DNA from: Paraescarpia echinospica
Lineage: Eukaryota > Annelida > Polychaeta > Sabellida > Siboglinidae
NCBI GenBank assembly: GCA_020002185.1
Contig: CM034531.1
Coordinates: forward strand, 70,310,049 to 70,374,048
DNA length: 64,000 nt
Reading direction: 5' to 3'
Shown: positions 1 to 12,965 of the stretch, piece by piece
Layout of the letters: every line of letters begins with the position of its first letter
Position numbering within the stretch: position 1 is the stretch's first letter
Position numbers and translations under genes: made by a program
Notes under the pieces: model-generated
Databases searched by the model: none
Seen by the model: only the letters and a program-made list of their open reading frames with translations
What the model was told of the DNA's origin: nothing

Positions 1-1416
1 TTCCCACCCCCACCCCTAGCCAAGCCATTATTCAAACAAGTGGCTTCCACCAGGTCAGTTCCACCTGTGTGCTTGTGCATAGATTTCACCTGCACACTGC
101 ATTGTGGGATAGCGTCTGCTGCACAGTATAAACAAGGTCATTCTCCCACGATTCAAAACTAGCTCAGCGAGTGTGACCGGGGATACAGGGCGGACCAGTA
201 ACACACTAATCAATTAACACAACTAACGACTCGCTAACTGTACCGCTAACACCTCAACTGGAATGGCCGAAACAATGGACTAATTAAGCAAGGTAAATGG
301 CATTTGTTGAACAGCTCTACCTGTATTACAGGTGGGTTTAATGTGGCAAAGCAGCTGGTCATTTAAGGGTGGCATGCTGTTGTGATAACATTGCGAGTTG
401 CCACAGCTTACATATGTAATGTCACTCAATGACATGTGGTTTACGTCAGCCGGATTCTGTTGCAGAACAAAGCTTAACAATGAAGTAGTAGATACCTTTG
501 TTGTATCAGGACCCTTGCAATGGTTGGATGTGTTTTGAACATTGCCACGAGAAACTACCAACATAACATACACTGTTAATGTGACTAACACACACCATTA
601 CTCCAATCTTGTCAAATCCAAAAAAACACAACAAATCGAATATAAAGCACTCATTTGTCACAGGAGTTTCCTCTTTTGCAAAACCAGGCAGTTGTGAAAT
701 TAACTAGAAAAATACCTTGTTTTCTTGTTGTTTGATCCTGTCACTAAAGACGCTGGTGTGGAGTGTTCAGGTAATATAAACTTGACGCGGGACTCGTGAT
801 ATGAAAGCTACTGAAGTGCGTTACAACAAGCATGGCAAATAAACAGTTCCTGGTGATCGATTGACAAATATAACAGAGGTTAATGAACGCCAACGTCCAG
901 GACCAGTTTAAGCTTGTTTTTGTCGGTGACCTTATTTTCACGGTTCACTGACTTCTTCTTCAAAATACTGTACAACGTGGCTTATTGTTGGAATGATTTT
1001 TCTGTTCATCAATTATTATTAAAGGAACACTGTTGGGTTAATTGATGTTCTGACAGATTTCTACAATTTACTGATTCCATCACTTTGGTATTCTGTTATA
1101 GTATTTAAACAATAATTATTGATTTGTGCTTGCTTGAAGTTAAACACGCATATTAGATAGGGTCAACTTAGGATAAAATCTTCCGTCTTTCCACAACAGA
1201 AAACTGAAACTTGGATAGTAATTAGTCTCGATTTGCAAATCCGAGTATTTTAATTGATGTTTGCGGATGTGTCACTGGTGTCACTCATAGTCAGAAAGTG
1301 TTAGTGATACATATCGTCATGTGGCCATCGACAAATACACCAAAGATGATTCATATATGCTACACATATGTCACACCTCAACAGTCAACACACAATCCCC
1401 ATAAACAGTAGTCACG
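1..1416. other. Intergenic, no gene seen
   Basis: AT-rich, unique-looking sequence with only short open frames that show no domain or codon signature. I see no splice-bounded exon, RNA gene or repeat family here. Confidence 0.5.
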
Positions 1417-1915
1417 CATTCTCTTCATTTCTCTCACTCAGTGCCGCTTCTAAAATCACTGCATTGGCCCCCTGTACGATATCGGATTATTTTTAAGATA
1501 TGTACAATTGCCTATCAAGTCGTTTCATCCAAACAACCTGCATATCTACATTCGATGCTCACTCCAGCAAGAAATCCCAGACAGCTACGGTCGACCGGTT
1601 GTAATCTTTTTTCATTCCCCGAGTGAAGACGAATGCTGGAACTCGAGCCTTCTCGGTTGCCGCATCAACTCCGTGGAATTCACTTCCTGTCAGCATTAAA
1701 TTAGAAGGAAATATAGTTTCATTTCGCCGTCGTGTAAAAACCTATCTTTTTAATATTGCCTATCCTCCTTAGCTTCCTAGCACTTTCATCCATCTGTTGA
1801 TGACTCATTGTATATGATAACGAGATTGCTTACTCCTGTGGTTTTGTTCTGCCACTGAGTTTGATTTTTGAGGATATTCGACGCATAAGAAGTCACTATT
1901 ATTACAATTATTATA
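1417..1915 (+). mobile_element. 5'-truncated CR1-like LINE, 3' end (copy 1)
   Basis: The stretch encodes, with frame breaks, the C-terminal tail of a CR1-like reverse transcriptase ORF: LLKSLHWPPVRYRI, then YQVVSSKQPAYLHSML, then remnants of the 'WNSLP' and 'RR..KTYLFNIAYPP' motifs. It is closely related to the longer copy at 35161-35925; both end in a CACTGAG...GAGGATA...AAGAAGT segment and a TATTA-rich tail. Only the 3' end is present, which is typical of 5' truncation during target-primed reverse transcription. It is non-functional. Confidence 0.8.
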
Positions 1916-3825
1916 ATTTTAACAAACATCTATGATATTTCTGTAGTCCACACTCAATGGTGGTATTTCTACTTGGCTATCACACTTAACTGTCATTAGA
2001 GTTTTATAAGATTAACTAACTGACATCATGGCTTTTTGTTAACCATATTGTGATTTATATGATCTAACAAGATTGCTATCCTAAACAACAAGCCCCAGAA
2101 AGTGAAACCGAAACTACTAACAAGGCATATCAGATAATCATCATTCAGTGATTGGACCACCACATCCTACCATTATTAGGACCAAGACTCACTCTCACCA
2201 CACTCTCATCACACTCTCTCAACAACATCAGATGACGCATATTCCAATACCATGTCTCTAATAGCAACCATATATTTTATATCTCCTTGTATAACTAGCT
2301 CTGTTAATATCACAGGTGTGCAGACTGGGTTCATGAGAACAAAATAGCTTAAAGGACAACAGTCTATCGCAACACCTCAGAATATCATTTATTGCTGATG
2401 CAGACTGTGATTTTGAAAGCAAGATCCACTGTAGATGGCTCCAGCTGATGCCGATGGAAACAAGACCATTTGACAATGGTCTCAGATATGGGTAACTACT
2501 CCTTGCTAGCCATTTCAGTGCCTGGCCTACTACTTCTTCTTTCTGACCCTCCCTGTGTACCTCTCCCTCTCCTCATGTTTAATCTCTTTAGTACTCAGCA
2601 AAGACCATTATGTGGCAGTGGGCACTTGAATGAAACCAGAGGCAATGTCCACACTTACACAGGTTATGTTGATCTAAGTGTCACATACATGGTCACAATC
2701 TACTCTGAATACACAGACTCTGACAAGTCTGTCAATTAGGTAGTATCAACTGAAGCCATTCACAAACACATGGTACAGAGGTGTGAAAATGAGAGACTCT
2801 TGATCATATTCTGGTGTCGAATTGTGTTGTTGATAAAAGTTTCCATTGCTACAGCTGTTGTATGGTAAATTTGTTTAAGAGAAAGACATAACAATGTAAT
2901 GACTGCAAATGTATTGTAATCAGGTGTAAGTGTATTATAAAAGTACCTCTGAACAGACAGTTTTGTTGTCAGATGGTAAAGATTTGAAAAAATTCTGATC
3001 AAATCATTATTATTAAAACTTGCATAAATGCCCATCCTTCAGACGTTGCTATACTGATGACAGTTTTCTCAGAATAAAAACAAACTTATCAAAGGAATTA
3101 AACAAAATTTAAGGCTTAACTATTCTTCCGATAGGTCACTGGCCTGTGGTGCAAACCATCTAGGAAGTAGATATTAACATACCCCCTACACACATACGCT
3201 AGCTCAATTATATTTAAAGAGAGAGAACAGTATTGGAGAAAAGCTTAAATGAAGCACATGGAAAATAACATAAAATACAACAAGTCTGTGACAATTTGAC
3301 ATAATTAATAAAGATATATTAATTACTATAGTATTGTAATGTCACAGATACATTACATGTTCCCAGCAAGTGTTCAGTGGGACATCGTTACGTAGGGACG
3401 AAAACACACTGTTTATTGAGCCCACGGTTGTCAGTCAAATTCACTGAGTCATGACACTTAAAAAAACGCTTAAAATGTCACTTAAAATACTTAAGTGGGT
3501 GGAGGGGGGCTACGACGGTGTGAAAGCTCTGTAGCGTTTATTGCGAGTAATAACAATAATAAAGACATCTTGTACAGCGCTGGTAGTGAACAACACAAAC
3601 CTTTGGGTGATTTGGGTCATGACGATACTCCTTACTTCTCCTACAAGGACACCTGTGTGACATGAAGATGGTGGATGTCGACATGAACAGTTGGGAAACA
3701 GGCACTACAATCAAGACCAATGAAGCTTGACTGTTCAGAAGGACCTCAGAAAAGAAGAGAACCAAGCAATGCACCTGGCTTAGTTGAGGGAATACGTAAG
3801 AATACATGCCTGCCAATCCTGCACC
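1916..3825. other. Intergenic, no gene seen
   Basis: The open frames (for example at 2258-2476, 2470-2739 and 2760-3035) have no family signature or splice support. No repeat family is recognised apart from local low complexity. Confidence 0.45.
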
Positions 3826-4165
3826 TCTTCTTCTTCTTAATATTACCTAATCATTCTAGGTTAGACATATGTATTTCATAGTACATGTGTATGTGGCTAG
3901 AGTATTGTTGAGATTGGCTTTCAGAGTTGTCCTTCTCTAAGGTTAGACATTCCAGGGTGCACATTTACCCTCTGCATGGGGTCTTTTAATTCCCCTGGCA
4001 TAGTCACCAGGTAGAAGGCACTGTCGGCTTATAGAGCTTCTTCCGGAAGACACAGGCAATGTGAAGTGAACAAAATTCCCCAAGTTTCAAGCAGTCGGTA
4101 CCAGGATTTGATCCCCGGTTCCTTTGATCGACAGTTTTGATCACCTTCTCAGCCCACTGCCTTCA
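3826..4165 (-). mobile_element. tRNA-derived SINE (family 1), near full length
   Basis: Read on the minus strand, the right end is tRNA-like: an A-box-like GTGGGCTGAGAAGG and a B-box-like GGGGATCAAATCC are spaced as in a tRNA gene. The body includes CCTTCTACCTGGT, shared with the copy at 9700-9990, and the left end is an (AAG)n tail. The tail segment TGTATGTGGCTAGAGTATTG recurs at 12930-12950. Head, body and A-rich tail together define a SINE, transcribed by RNA polymerase III from its internal promoter when intact. Confidence 0.75.
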
Positions 4166-4170
4166 TCTGC

Positions 4171-5762
4171 TGCAAGAGGATCACACACAGCCAGAGTGGA
4201 CCTCATGAGCTATGCCAATGGTCTCAGTCTGGTCTTATAATACAGTACATCATATCATGACACTCACATAAGTTGTTCTTGTCAGCTGAGGTCCAAAACT
4301 AAAAAACTGTCAAGCCACTGTTCAGACATTTAAATCTTCTACAAGTCTCTCAATGTCCAGTTCAAGGCCTAGTGCCCACAATCTAAGTATGATACAGAGT
4401 TCTCACTCACGTCAATCTATTAGGGATTTCCCTCTGGGGGAACCTGTCACATTGCTCAATCATGAAAATCAATGAAGCATGACTATCTGACAAATTTGCA
4501 AATTCAATGCCCACTTCCAAAGCCCAGTAATCATGATTAAACCATTAACCATCCTTTCCTCTCATGTTACAATTTAAGATTTCCAATAATGTCCAGCACT
4601 GCCTGCAGTTAGTGAAGCATGACCGCCTGACCTCTCAATGTCAATCAACATCACTCTCCCATAAAGCCAGTGAGAGGAATCGGTGAACTGTGACCAACAT
4701 GTGACAAGTTTAATTGTATAGTGGTAATAATGGAACTTCCATAAACACAACAAAATTAATGTCAAACTGTATCCAGAGGCACTCTGTGGTGTGATTCAAG
4801 CTGGTCTGCTTCTTTCATTAAACTGTCACGCACGGCCGACTATGAATAAGGTGGCTGTAAAAGATTAATTGTGTGTAGGTACTGTGTAAATGGCAAGGTT
4901 GAGTTATTATGCAGGTGCAAATTACCAGGTTGTTCATGAGTGAAAAATTAGGGTGTGAATTTCTGCATCCAGGGTAGTAATGTGTTTACCAGTGCAATCA
5001 ACAAGTGTGTATCTATCTGTGTAACTCATGAAGTCTTGATAGAGCTGAAGTTTCTAACTTTTCAAATATTTATCATATATTTCCAACAAACGATTTGTAC
5101 CATTTTTGCCAGAATAGTTATACGTTCAGGAAAGTTTTTATTTTTATTATTCTAATTAGATAACATATGCTATGTTAAATTTAATGTTATTGTTTAATGT
5201 GTGTGTGTGCGTGTGTGCGTGTGTGTGTTTGCATGATTGCAAGCATATGTGCATGCGTGCATGCATTTGTGTCTGTGTAACATGTATACATCAAATTTTT
5301 GTAAACACATGGTAAGTATCCCTGTAAATACAGTCAGTATTTGTGTAAATACTCCAAAGTATTTATGCATACTAATGTTGTTTTAAGATGTTATTAATTA
5401 CTAATTCCATTCTTTCTTCTCTCCATCACAGCTTAACAACTCTACAGTGATGTCAAACAACAGACAGCGATATTTTAAATATGACATTTGAAATTCTTGG
5501 AACTACATCATCAGCATGTAGTCATTGTGACTGTCCAGAGTGACCATCAGCATTGACAGATTAAGAAGAAGGAAGGTTATAGCAGACAAAAGTTGATATC
5601 ACATTGCACTGGTAAGTTCAACTATACTGGTCAGTGATATTGTTATGTCAATACAACAACATGCAACCTTATTTTGTTCGTGGTGAGACCATAACAATAA
5701 TTATGTGGCAAACATGTCAAACGTTGACTTGCAGTGTCTAAAAAACATGTCAAACTTTGACT

Positions 5763-5766
<4 letters not shown>
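4171..5766. other. Intergenic, no gene seen
   Basis: No coding signature. A short imperfect GT-rich run lies at about 5198-5235. Confidence 0.45.

Positions 5767-5825
<59 letters not shown>
5767..5825 (+). repeat. (GT)n microsatellite
   Basis: An uninterrupted GT dinucleotide run of nearly 60 nt. The His/Thr-rich open frame across it on the minus strand is a translation of the repeat, not a gene. A short duplicated flank (AACATGTCAAAC.TTGACTTGCAGTGT) immediately precedes it. Confidence 0.97.
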
Positions 5826-5827
<2 letters not shown>

Positions 5828-8034
5828 AAATTGATACATTTTCATAGAAATATTTCTGTGTTCTAATTTCAAATCTTACACGAGTTGACAAATTATTGTT
5901 ACATTATTCTGTAACTAGCTAACAAATTGTATCTATTATAATTTGAAAGCTCTGCTGCTACAGTACTGAAAAACATCAACTTCACCAAGCCAAGGAGTAG
6001 TACACGAAATGAATTTTTGGCCTTCAGGATGAAAATAATTTTTGTGTAACAACAGAGCGAGCGCCTAGCGATTAAGCTAGGTGATTATACAACCTGTTCC
6101 GCCTCCTAGTTTACACACCCCTTTGAATCACCTCAACGCTTTATAAGCTGGCCCGAAACACCCATTCAGCCAGTGTCAGTTATGCGGCATCCTATTGGCC
6201 AGCAGAATGCGCGGGAAAAATTTGTGGGTAGGAGACGATGCAGAGTTTCTCGTTCACTTTGATTCGCCTCGCCATCGTGACAAGTTCTGATTTTACTCCG
6301 AAATTTTGACAGTCAGTATTCTGTAATTTAATATAACAGCAATCAAAGGTTTTTTGATAAATGACTAGCAACATTGAAGAATTATGATTATTATATATAT
6401 ACAAAAAATGTTTGTACATAACATGTGTAGTCCATCAATCTGTAATCTGGATGTACCTGGCTGTGCACAAGATGTGACTATTGTATATACTATATGTGCA
6501 CAGTGGCAATCCCTGTGTTAATAAATTGGATTGCCCATTACCAACCTACCCAATAGTTGGTGTAAATTCAGTACAAACAGAGAAAGGGCTGCATGAACAT
6601 ATCCATAACACAGATACACCGGGAATAGGGGGGAACCGAGTGGAGTAGTACACAAAATTAATATACACAAAATGTGACTAACTGTATTTAACACAATTCA
6701 TATTTTGTTATATACTTTTAGGGAGTAATGGAACATTTGAACAATTGATTACCAGTTTCTTTAACGTAACTGTTTGAAATGGTTGTGTCCTTTTTACTCT
6801 TTAGTGATAGTTAAACAAAACTAACACCCTGGTATTGTATATACTGCTACATTGATAACACAAGCATGCAGATAAACAGTGGAACGTATTCTGTATCTAC
6901 TCCAATAACAAGGTAAACCTATCCTGTAGAGTGTATAACAATCTGGAGGCAGATCAAGGATAGGGCATTGGAGAGATGCCCCTCCTCAAAGCCCAGCGGT
7001 TGCCGGAACTGAGAGTAGGTCTATTAAAAAAGTAATTTTTTATAGGCAAGGTGTGAAGGACTAAAATATATTGTCCAATATACCTTCACCTCCTACTGTC
7101 ACCTGCCTAAATCCACACCCACATCCACCCCTAACCCGCGCCATAACCCACACGGGCGTCTGTCGCACATGAGAATAACAACGGCGAGACACTAAATCTT
7201 CGCCTGAGCTATTGAAAAGAAACATCATCTGTAATAGGCCTCTTCCTAAACATGCCTACTTGAAAAACACCCTCTCACTTACTGAGTAAAGGCGACTTGT
7301 TTGCCGTCAAACTACGGCACAAACATCTCTGTATGAAGCAATGCGTGAGCTCTTAAGAAGGTGCCTGCTGAGGTCACATTGACTGTCATTCGTCACCATG
7401 CAGGGACAACTTGACACTGGGGATGCTGCATGCTATTGTTAACATGCGACTGACTTGGTCTTTGACGCAGTAAATAAACATGCTAGATCATGGTGTCTTT
7501 ATATAAAATGTGTCTGCACATGTCGGCATGCATGCACGCATGGTTTATGATCATTCCTGCATGGCATTACAGGCTTATCCAGGATCAAATCTGCTTGAAT
7601 ACGGAAGCTATAAAATCACAAAAATGTATTGTCATTTACCCGGTATAGTATGCCTCATTCTTGAAGAAGTTGTCAACAGCATATTATGCACTAAATATTT
7701 ATAACTGAGCAGCTTAAAATGTCACATAGTTCCATCCTAATTAAAATAACAGCATGCCACTAGAAAAATACACAATCCTTAATTGTGAATCAGTTGTGAT
7801 TCTGTCTTAAAGCAGCTTGCAAAATACTGCATTTCACATAAACTGAAAAAAAAATTTAATGAGCAAATAACTAGTTCATAAGCATTTGGAGTTTGTTGAT
7901 TCAGATATTTGTTGTTAAGTATTATAAATCACTGTAAGGGTGGGATAAATTGATGTTGATATTAACGAGCTCGGGAATGGGCATGTCACCCAATGAACTG
8001 AGTTATCATAAATGTAATTATTTCAACAACAACT
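5826..8034. other. Intergenic, no gene seen
   Basis: No coding exon is recognised. The stretch around 6050-6240 is less AT-rich and contains a CCTATTGGCCAG segment that resembles a CCAAT-type promoter context, but nothing else supports a promoter. Confidence 0.4.
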
Positions 8035-8110
8035 TCTACTGACTCTTGACAGGGTTGGGTCAAGCATTTGTACTTTTTAGTACTTTGGTTTTTTAAGAGT
8101 AGTACTGGTT
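8035..8110 (+). repeat. Dispersed repeat, inverted partner of 18885-18965
   Basis: GACTCTTGACAGGGTTGGGT, followed by CAAGCATTTGTACTTTTTAG, occurs here and again as the reverse complement at 18885-18965 (AAGTACAAATGCTTG, then ACTCAACCCTGTCAAGAGTC). The shared segment is about 60-70 nt, and similarity fades outside it. It is probably the end of an interspersed element. An 11-kb-spaced inverted pair could also form a hairpin in a long transcript. Confidence 0.75.
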
Positions 8111-9699
8111 GATTAATTACCAATTATAGTACAATCTTTGTAACAGGTAGATTAGTCCAGAACAAATGCAGTGACATCTACACAATATAGCATCCATTAT
8201 TTAAAAGTTCTACCATAAATAAATCATTTAGTTATCCAGTGAAGATGCTACAGAACAGTTTTTTATTTATACAAAACTATCAACTATTTTGTATTGGTCG
8301 AGTGAAGGCAACTTGACAGACAATGAAATTTAAGATACACTTAGATTCATTGGTGTGACATAATCAAACAGATGGTGAATACATTAATTTACTCCTTATG
8401 AGGACTCTAATCAAAGCCTTAAACACATGACCATCATCATTAGAGGAACTAACAATGGGTTTACCATGTATTCTAATAATCACACTAAGCACACCTATTC
8501 CCTCACTAATCCCACTGTAATCTGATATTCATCTGTTTAACAATGCAACAAACTCAACAAAACATTCAATATAATCTTTCCAACAAAGTCTTACGAAAGC
8601 CAAGGGAGCATATGCAATGATTAAATAATTGATGCTGTGTGCTCTGATAATCACACACCTTTCTCCACCCTGACACCCCTACCTGGCATAAATGGACTAC
8701 TCCAACGAATCATTATGTTCCAGCATCTGGCTTCCTGGCATTGACTTCCTGGTAGTGAGTGACCAGACGGTGTTATGAAATATGTTTAATTACTGGACAA
8801 TGCTTTATTGATATCATCTCTTGCATCATGAGCAAGAACCAGGCTTCGTGGACAGATATTGCTGGAACGGAACCATTTCTGACAGAAGACGAACATCTGG
8901 ATATGCTAATCATGCCAGTCAATACTGGCCAGGACTGAGATTGGTGATTGTTGTTAACTCGCAGGTGTAACTGGTTGACCACTGCGTGTGTGTGCATCTT
9001 TATTTCTTACGGCTATCATGAAAGCATTTTGCTGGAAGAACAGGTAGGCATAAGTATTCTTACTGCTGATTAGACAATATGCTCAGTACTAGCCTCGATT
9101 ATCCAGCCGCCATGAGGTGGCAGCATTGGCCTGTCACAACGGCCTAGATCAGTAAGCTCCAGCCATTGTTACCGGTAGGGGGCTTTACCCCAGATTTGGG
9201 TAGAGACGATGATTGGCTCTCAGGCCAACTATGAAATAACAAATTCAATAAGGATACACTTTTATCAGATAACACTATACTATAACAACTATTCGACATT
9301 AAACTTATATTGAAACATGTCACACACAAAATAAACCGACATTAAACTTTTTCGTAGTTTAATGCCTTTTAAACACATGCATATTCACTAGGTGACAGCT
9401 GTCATGGCATAACATTCAAAAGGGCCATTCAGAACCAGACTATCGTTCTGGCGAAGTTACGCAGCCAGGCGAGAGTCGGTTAAGCGAGACTAGCTCAGTA
9501 CATACTACATGCTGTACAACTCAGTGCATTCATAACACTATCATTATATATCATATCTATTGATATCATAATTCATATAATTTTATTAGGTGCATTAGTG
9601 ACCTTAGGGAAGTAGGAAAGGTACTGTGATGAAAGACCACCCTGTTCAAGGGAGTCAGACACTCCAAGGAGAAGATTGTTAAAGAAGGAGTCTAATTGC
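8111..9699. other. Intergenic, no gene seen
   Basis: AT-rich, with no recognisable exon. The segment 9070-9240 is less AT-rich and resembles an old interspersed repeat, but I found no second copy in the window. Confidence 0.4.
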
Positions 9700-9990
9700 A
9701 GCTGTAGAATGTTGTTTGGTGAGCACTGTCGAGCAGTAGAGTGCCAGACTTTTGGTCAACGGGACCCAGATTCAAATCCTATTACCGACCAGCATTTGAA
9801 AATGGTGTTTATTCCATGTTGGCTGTGCTTTGGAAGAGACATAAGAACCTGTCAGTTCCTTCTACCTGGTATATATCTATACCAGGGTAAACAATTCTAC
9901 ACAGATGGTGAATGTGTGCAGTGGATAGTGGACTCACTAACTTTGGAGGAGGAAAACTCTGAAAATAAACCACTCCAATATTAGCCCTAA
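9700..9990 (+). mobile_element. tRNA-derived SINE (family 1), plus orientation
   Basis: The left end is tRNA-like: GAGCAGTAGAGTGCCAGAC (A-box region) followed by CCCAGATTCAAATCC (B box). The body shares CTTTGGAAGA...GTCAG.TCCTTCTACCTGGT with the minus-strand copy at 3826-4165, so the two belong to one family. The 102-codon open frame across it is incidental. Confidence 0.7.
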
Positions 9991-11899
9991 GTAGGGCTGT
10001 TTGGAGTTAAATATCATAAGACAGTCTGCCCTTTTAGGTTCCAATTTGACAGTTTTTACTTGTACAATCACAACTTAATGACATACAAATCATGAATTCA
10101 CCCCTGAATCAATCTGACATGTCATCAGGCATAGAAAACTCCAATGATTTGGACACGTCTGTCATATGCCAAATGAAAACCTTATAAAAATAACCTTAAA
10201 CGACACAGAAAACGAGGAAGGCCGCGGAAGAGGTGAAGTGAACAAGTTAGACAGGACACTGGACTCCAGCTTTTATCATCAGAGCGGTGTGCTCTAGACA
10301 GGACTAAATGGAGGGGTGTGACATCCAGGAAGAGAGCGAGGAGTTAAATTGGCCTGGGCATTTAAGTGAAGTAAGTCAAGATATATAAATGTACAAGTAC
10401 TAAAAAAAAACAGACACAAAACTAGGATTATAAATACATGTATGACTAAAATTGATGGTGGGCATGACAGTTTGATGTAACTCAGTGTCTCAGTCTGAGT
10501 GTAATACAGGTGAGCGTATCTGAGAGCTAGCCACCTATAACCAGTCGAGACCGGATGGCTGGGTTAACAATATATGCAGCAACCGCATCAGTAACACTTC
10601 ACATTATGCATAACCACCTTCCATGTGACTCAGAACACATATCTCACACAGGAACACATGTTGTGCATACAGATTGTTGATGTTGTATGTCAAACGAGCA
10701 CCCAACAAACTTCAGATTTTGCTTTATTTGACGGCTCGAATAGTGAACGCATAATTTTGCCAGCTTGACAATGGTTTTATGGGCACAAAAGTAATGCTTT
10801 CTTCATAAAAAAATACTAGTGTTTGTTGTATGTTGTAAAAACATTGTCACCAAGGGCTATTACAGTGACATTTAGAAAAGAATATTTACAAGAAAAACTT
10901 GCTAATTCCACCTGAGATTTTCCAGATGTGACTTTTATATGACTAGATGGGTAAAGCTATATATTTGTATTACATGCGGTGACTTAAATTACATGAAATG
11001 GTTCCACAAATACTTGTACAAAATTTAACTGGCAAAGCCTGAGAAATTTTAGTCACATCTGTTCCAGTTCTGTCAGCTGTTTAGATGAACAGCTAGCCAT
11101 ATACAGTAGTGGAATTACATTAAGAAAAATAACAGTTTTTATGCAGTAAATAGAGTGTAGCTGAATGCAACCCAGAAACGTACATTTGCTGTTTGACTTC
11201 AACATCTTCAAACTTTTTGCCTAATCCTTGTATCTAGAGACAACCCATTTCTGGCAAACTTTGTGTTAACCCACAATGTTGTGTGACCTGGTCATTATTA
11301 CGAGTTAATGTTACATTACGCCTCATTATTCATGAGAAATATATGATGCCTGGCAGCGATTTAACGACTTGCACTGAGTCACATAAATAACTTTACAATT
11401 TGATGTTTGGAGTCCCATAAAACTGGCCGATTTGTTATCATAGGACAGCTCCATGTCAACATGTTGTAATAATACGCCAGAGGACATCATAAAATGGCAA
11501 GATTACGCACATAATAGTTTGTCCTAAAATAACACCGACAGAAAGCTATATAGCTTGTTTACCTGAGCTTACTGTGAAGAGACCGACCCAGCTCTTTGAG
11601 GTTGTGTTTACCAGACACACCCCGAGAAAGAATATGTAACAGAGGACAATAGGCGGACTGTGAGTCACACAATGTTTATTCAGAGAAATAAATATCTAGT
11701 GACCTTATCATGATTAAATATGCAGGAGAGTTGACGCCGATGTAGGGTGTTTTGTATGTCAGGGCTGTCAGATATGTCAGTAGCACTAAGAGAAATGGTA
11801 GAATTGGGGCACTGCATTAGTTTGTGAATACATTTGGTCTGATGGTCTTATTTGAGGATGTCACTCTTATACTTACAACAATAGTGCATGTATGCAAGT
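9991..11899. other. Intergenic, no gene seen
   Basis: No coding exon, RNA gene or repeat family recognised. Confidence 0.4.
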
Positions 11900-12345
11900 A
11901 CACACACATAGCACGTATGACATTGCACACAAATGTACACGCACGCACACACATGCACACACATGCACACACATGCACACACATGCACACACATGCTTAC
12001 ACACATACACATGTACACGCACGCACACACACACACACACACACATGCATACACACAAACACACATGTACACGCACGCACACACACACAAACATGCATAC
12101 ACACACACATAAATGTACAAGCATGCACACACATGCATACATGCATACACACACACAAATGTACATGCATACATGCTCGCACGCACGCACACACACAAAC
12201 ACACATACAAACGTGCACTGTGCGTGTGTGTGTGTGTGTGTGTGTGCCACACACATGTGCACTGTGTGTGTGCCAGACACATGTGCACTGTGTGTGTGCC
12301 ACACACGTGTGCACTGTGTGTGTGTGCATGTGTGCGTGTGTGAAA
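11900..12345. repeat. CA-rich microsatellite switching to GT-rich on the same strand
   Basis: About 310 nt of interrupted CA repeat (CACACA with ATG and ACG interruptions) pass at about 12213-12225 into about 120 nt of GT repeat. The GT side contains three or four copies of a unit of about 36 nt that includes GTGCCACACACATGTGCACT. The CA and GT halves are complementary, so a single strand can fold back on itself. The His/Thr- and Val/Cys-rich open frames on both strands are translations of the repeat. Confidence 0.95.
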
Positions 12346-12881
12346 GATAGCATATAAATACTTGCAGTAATTAAATAACAGTCAAAAACACTAAGTAATA
12401 ACAATAATAATTATTAGTACACAAATCACACTGGTACAGACCTGGTCAGTCCTGGTAGAAAGTGTTCTTGCCTCTTCTTGTCTAAACGGGCCATTTACAA
12501 CAAATGCCTAACATAATAATGTAAAAAATATTGAATTATTTAGAGATCAGTAAAACAATATTTCAGTATAGGTATATTATCTATCAACCGTCACTGTGCA
12601 AGTAGGTAGTAATAAAATAATAAGTAGTAATAATAATTAATAATAAAAACAATATCCACTGCCACAATGTCCTGCTGTTGTGTGGCTCATATAGCACACA
12701 TAAAGACAAATCTAAAATACATATCAAATTAAGTTATAATTCAAATCAATACAATTTAAATAAAACATTCCGTCTACCAGAAAACTAGTCATTGTATAAA
12801 CAGATAGCAAACTAAAGAAAAACTAGTCTTATAATATTAATATTCCACTAAAGCAGACCATTCCAATTAGAATGATGGCTT
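12346..12881. other. Intergenic, AT-rich
   Basis: AT-rich sequence with TAA/TAATAA runs. No gene seen. Confidence 0.5.
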
Positions 12882-12965
12882 CTTCTTCTTCTTCTTATGT
12901 ACAGCTCAGAACTCTGTATCAGCCACATGTATGTGGCTAGAGTATTGTCGAGCTTGGGTGGGCCG
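12882..12965 (-). mobile_element. SINE family 1 fragment (tail end only)
   Basis: It contains the same (AAG)n tail (on the minus strand) and the adjacent TGTATGTGGCTAGAGTATTG segment as the SINE at 3826-4165. The tRNA head is absent, consistent with 5' truncation. Confidence 0.65.

Noticed and set aside
6050..6240. A promoter suggested by locally raised GC and a CCAAT-like site
   Set aside because: No initiator, downstream exon or CpG cluster that I can support.
11824..12404. His/Thr-rich and Val/Cys-rich open frames
   Set aside because: Translations of CA/GT microsatellite in all frames; no start context or domain.
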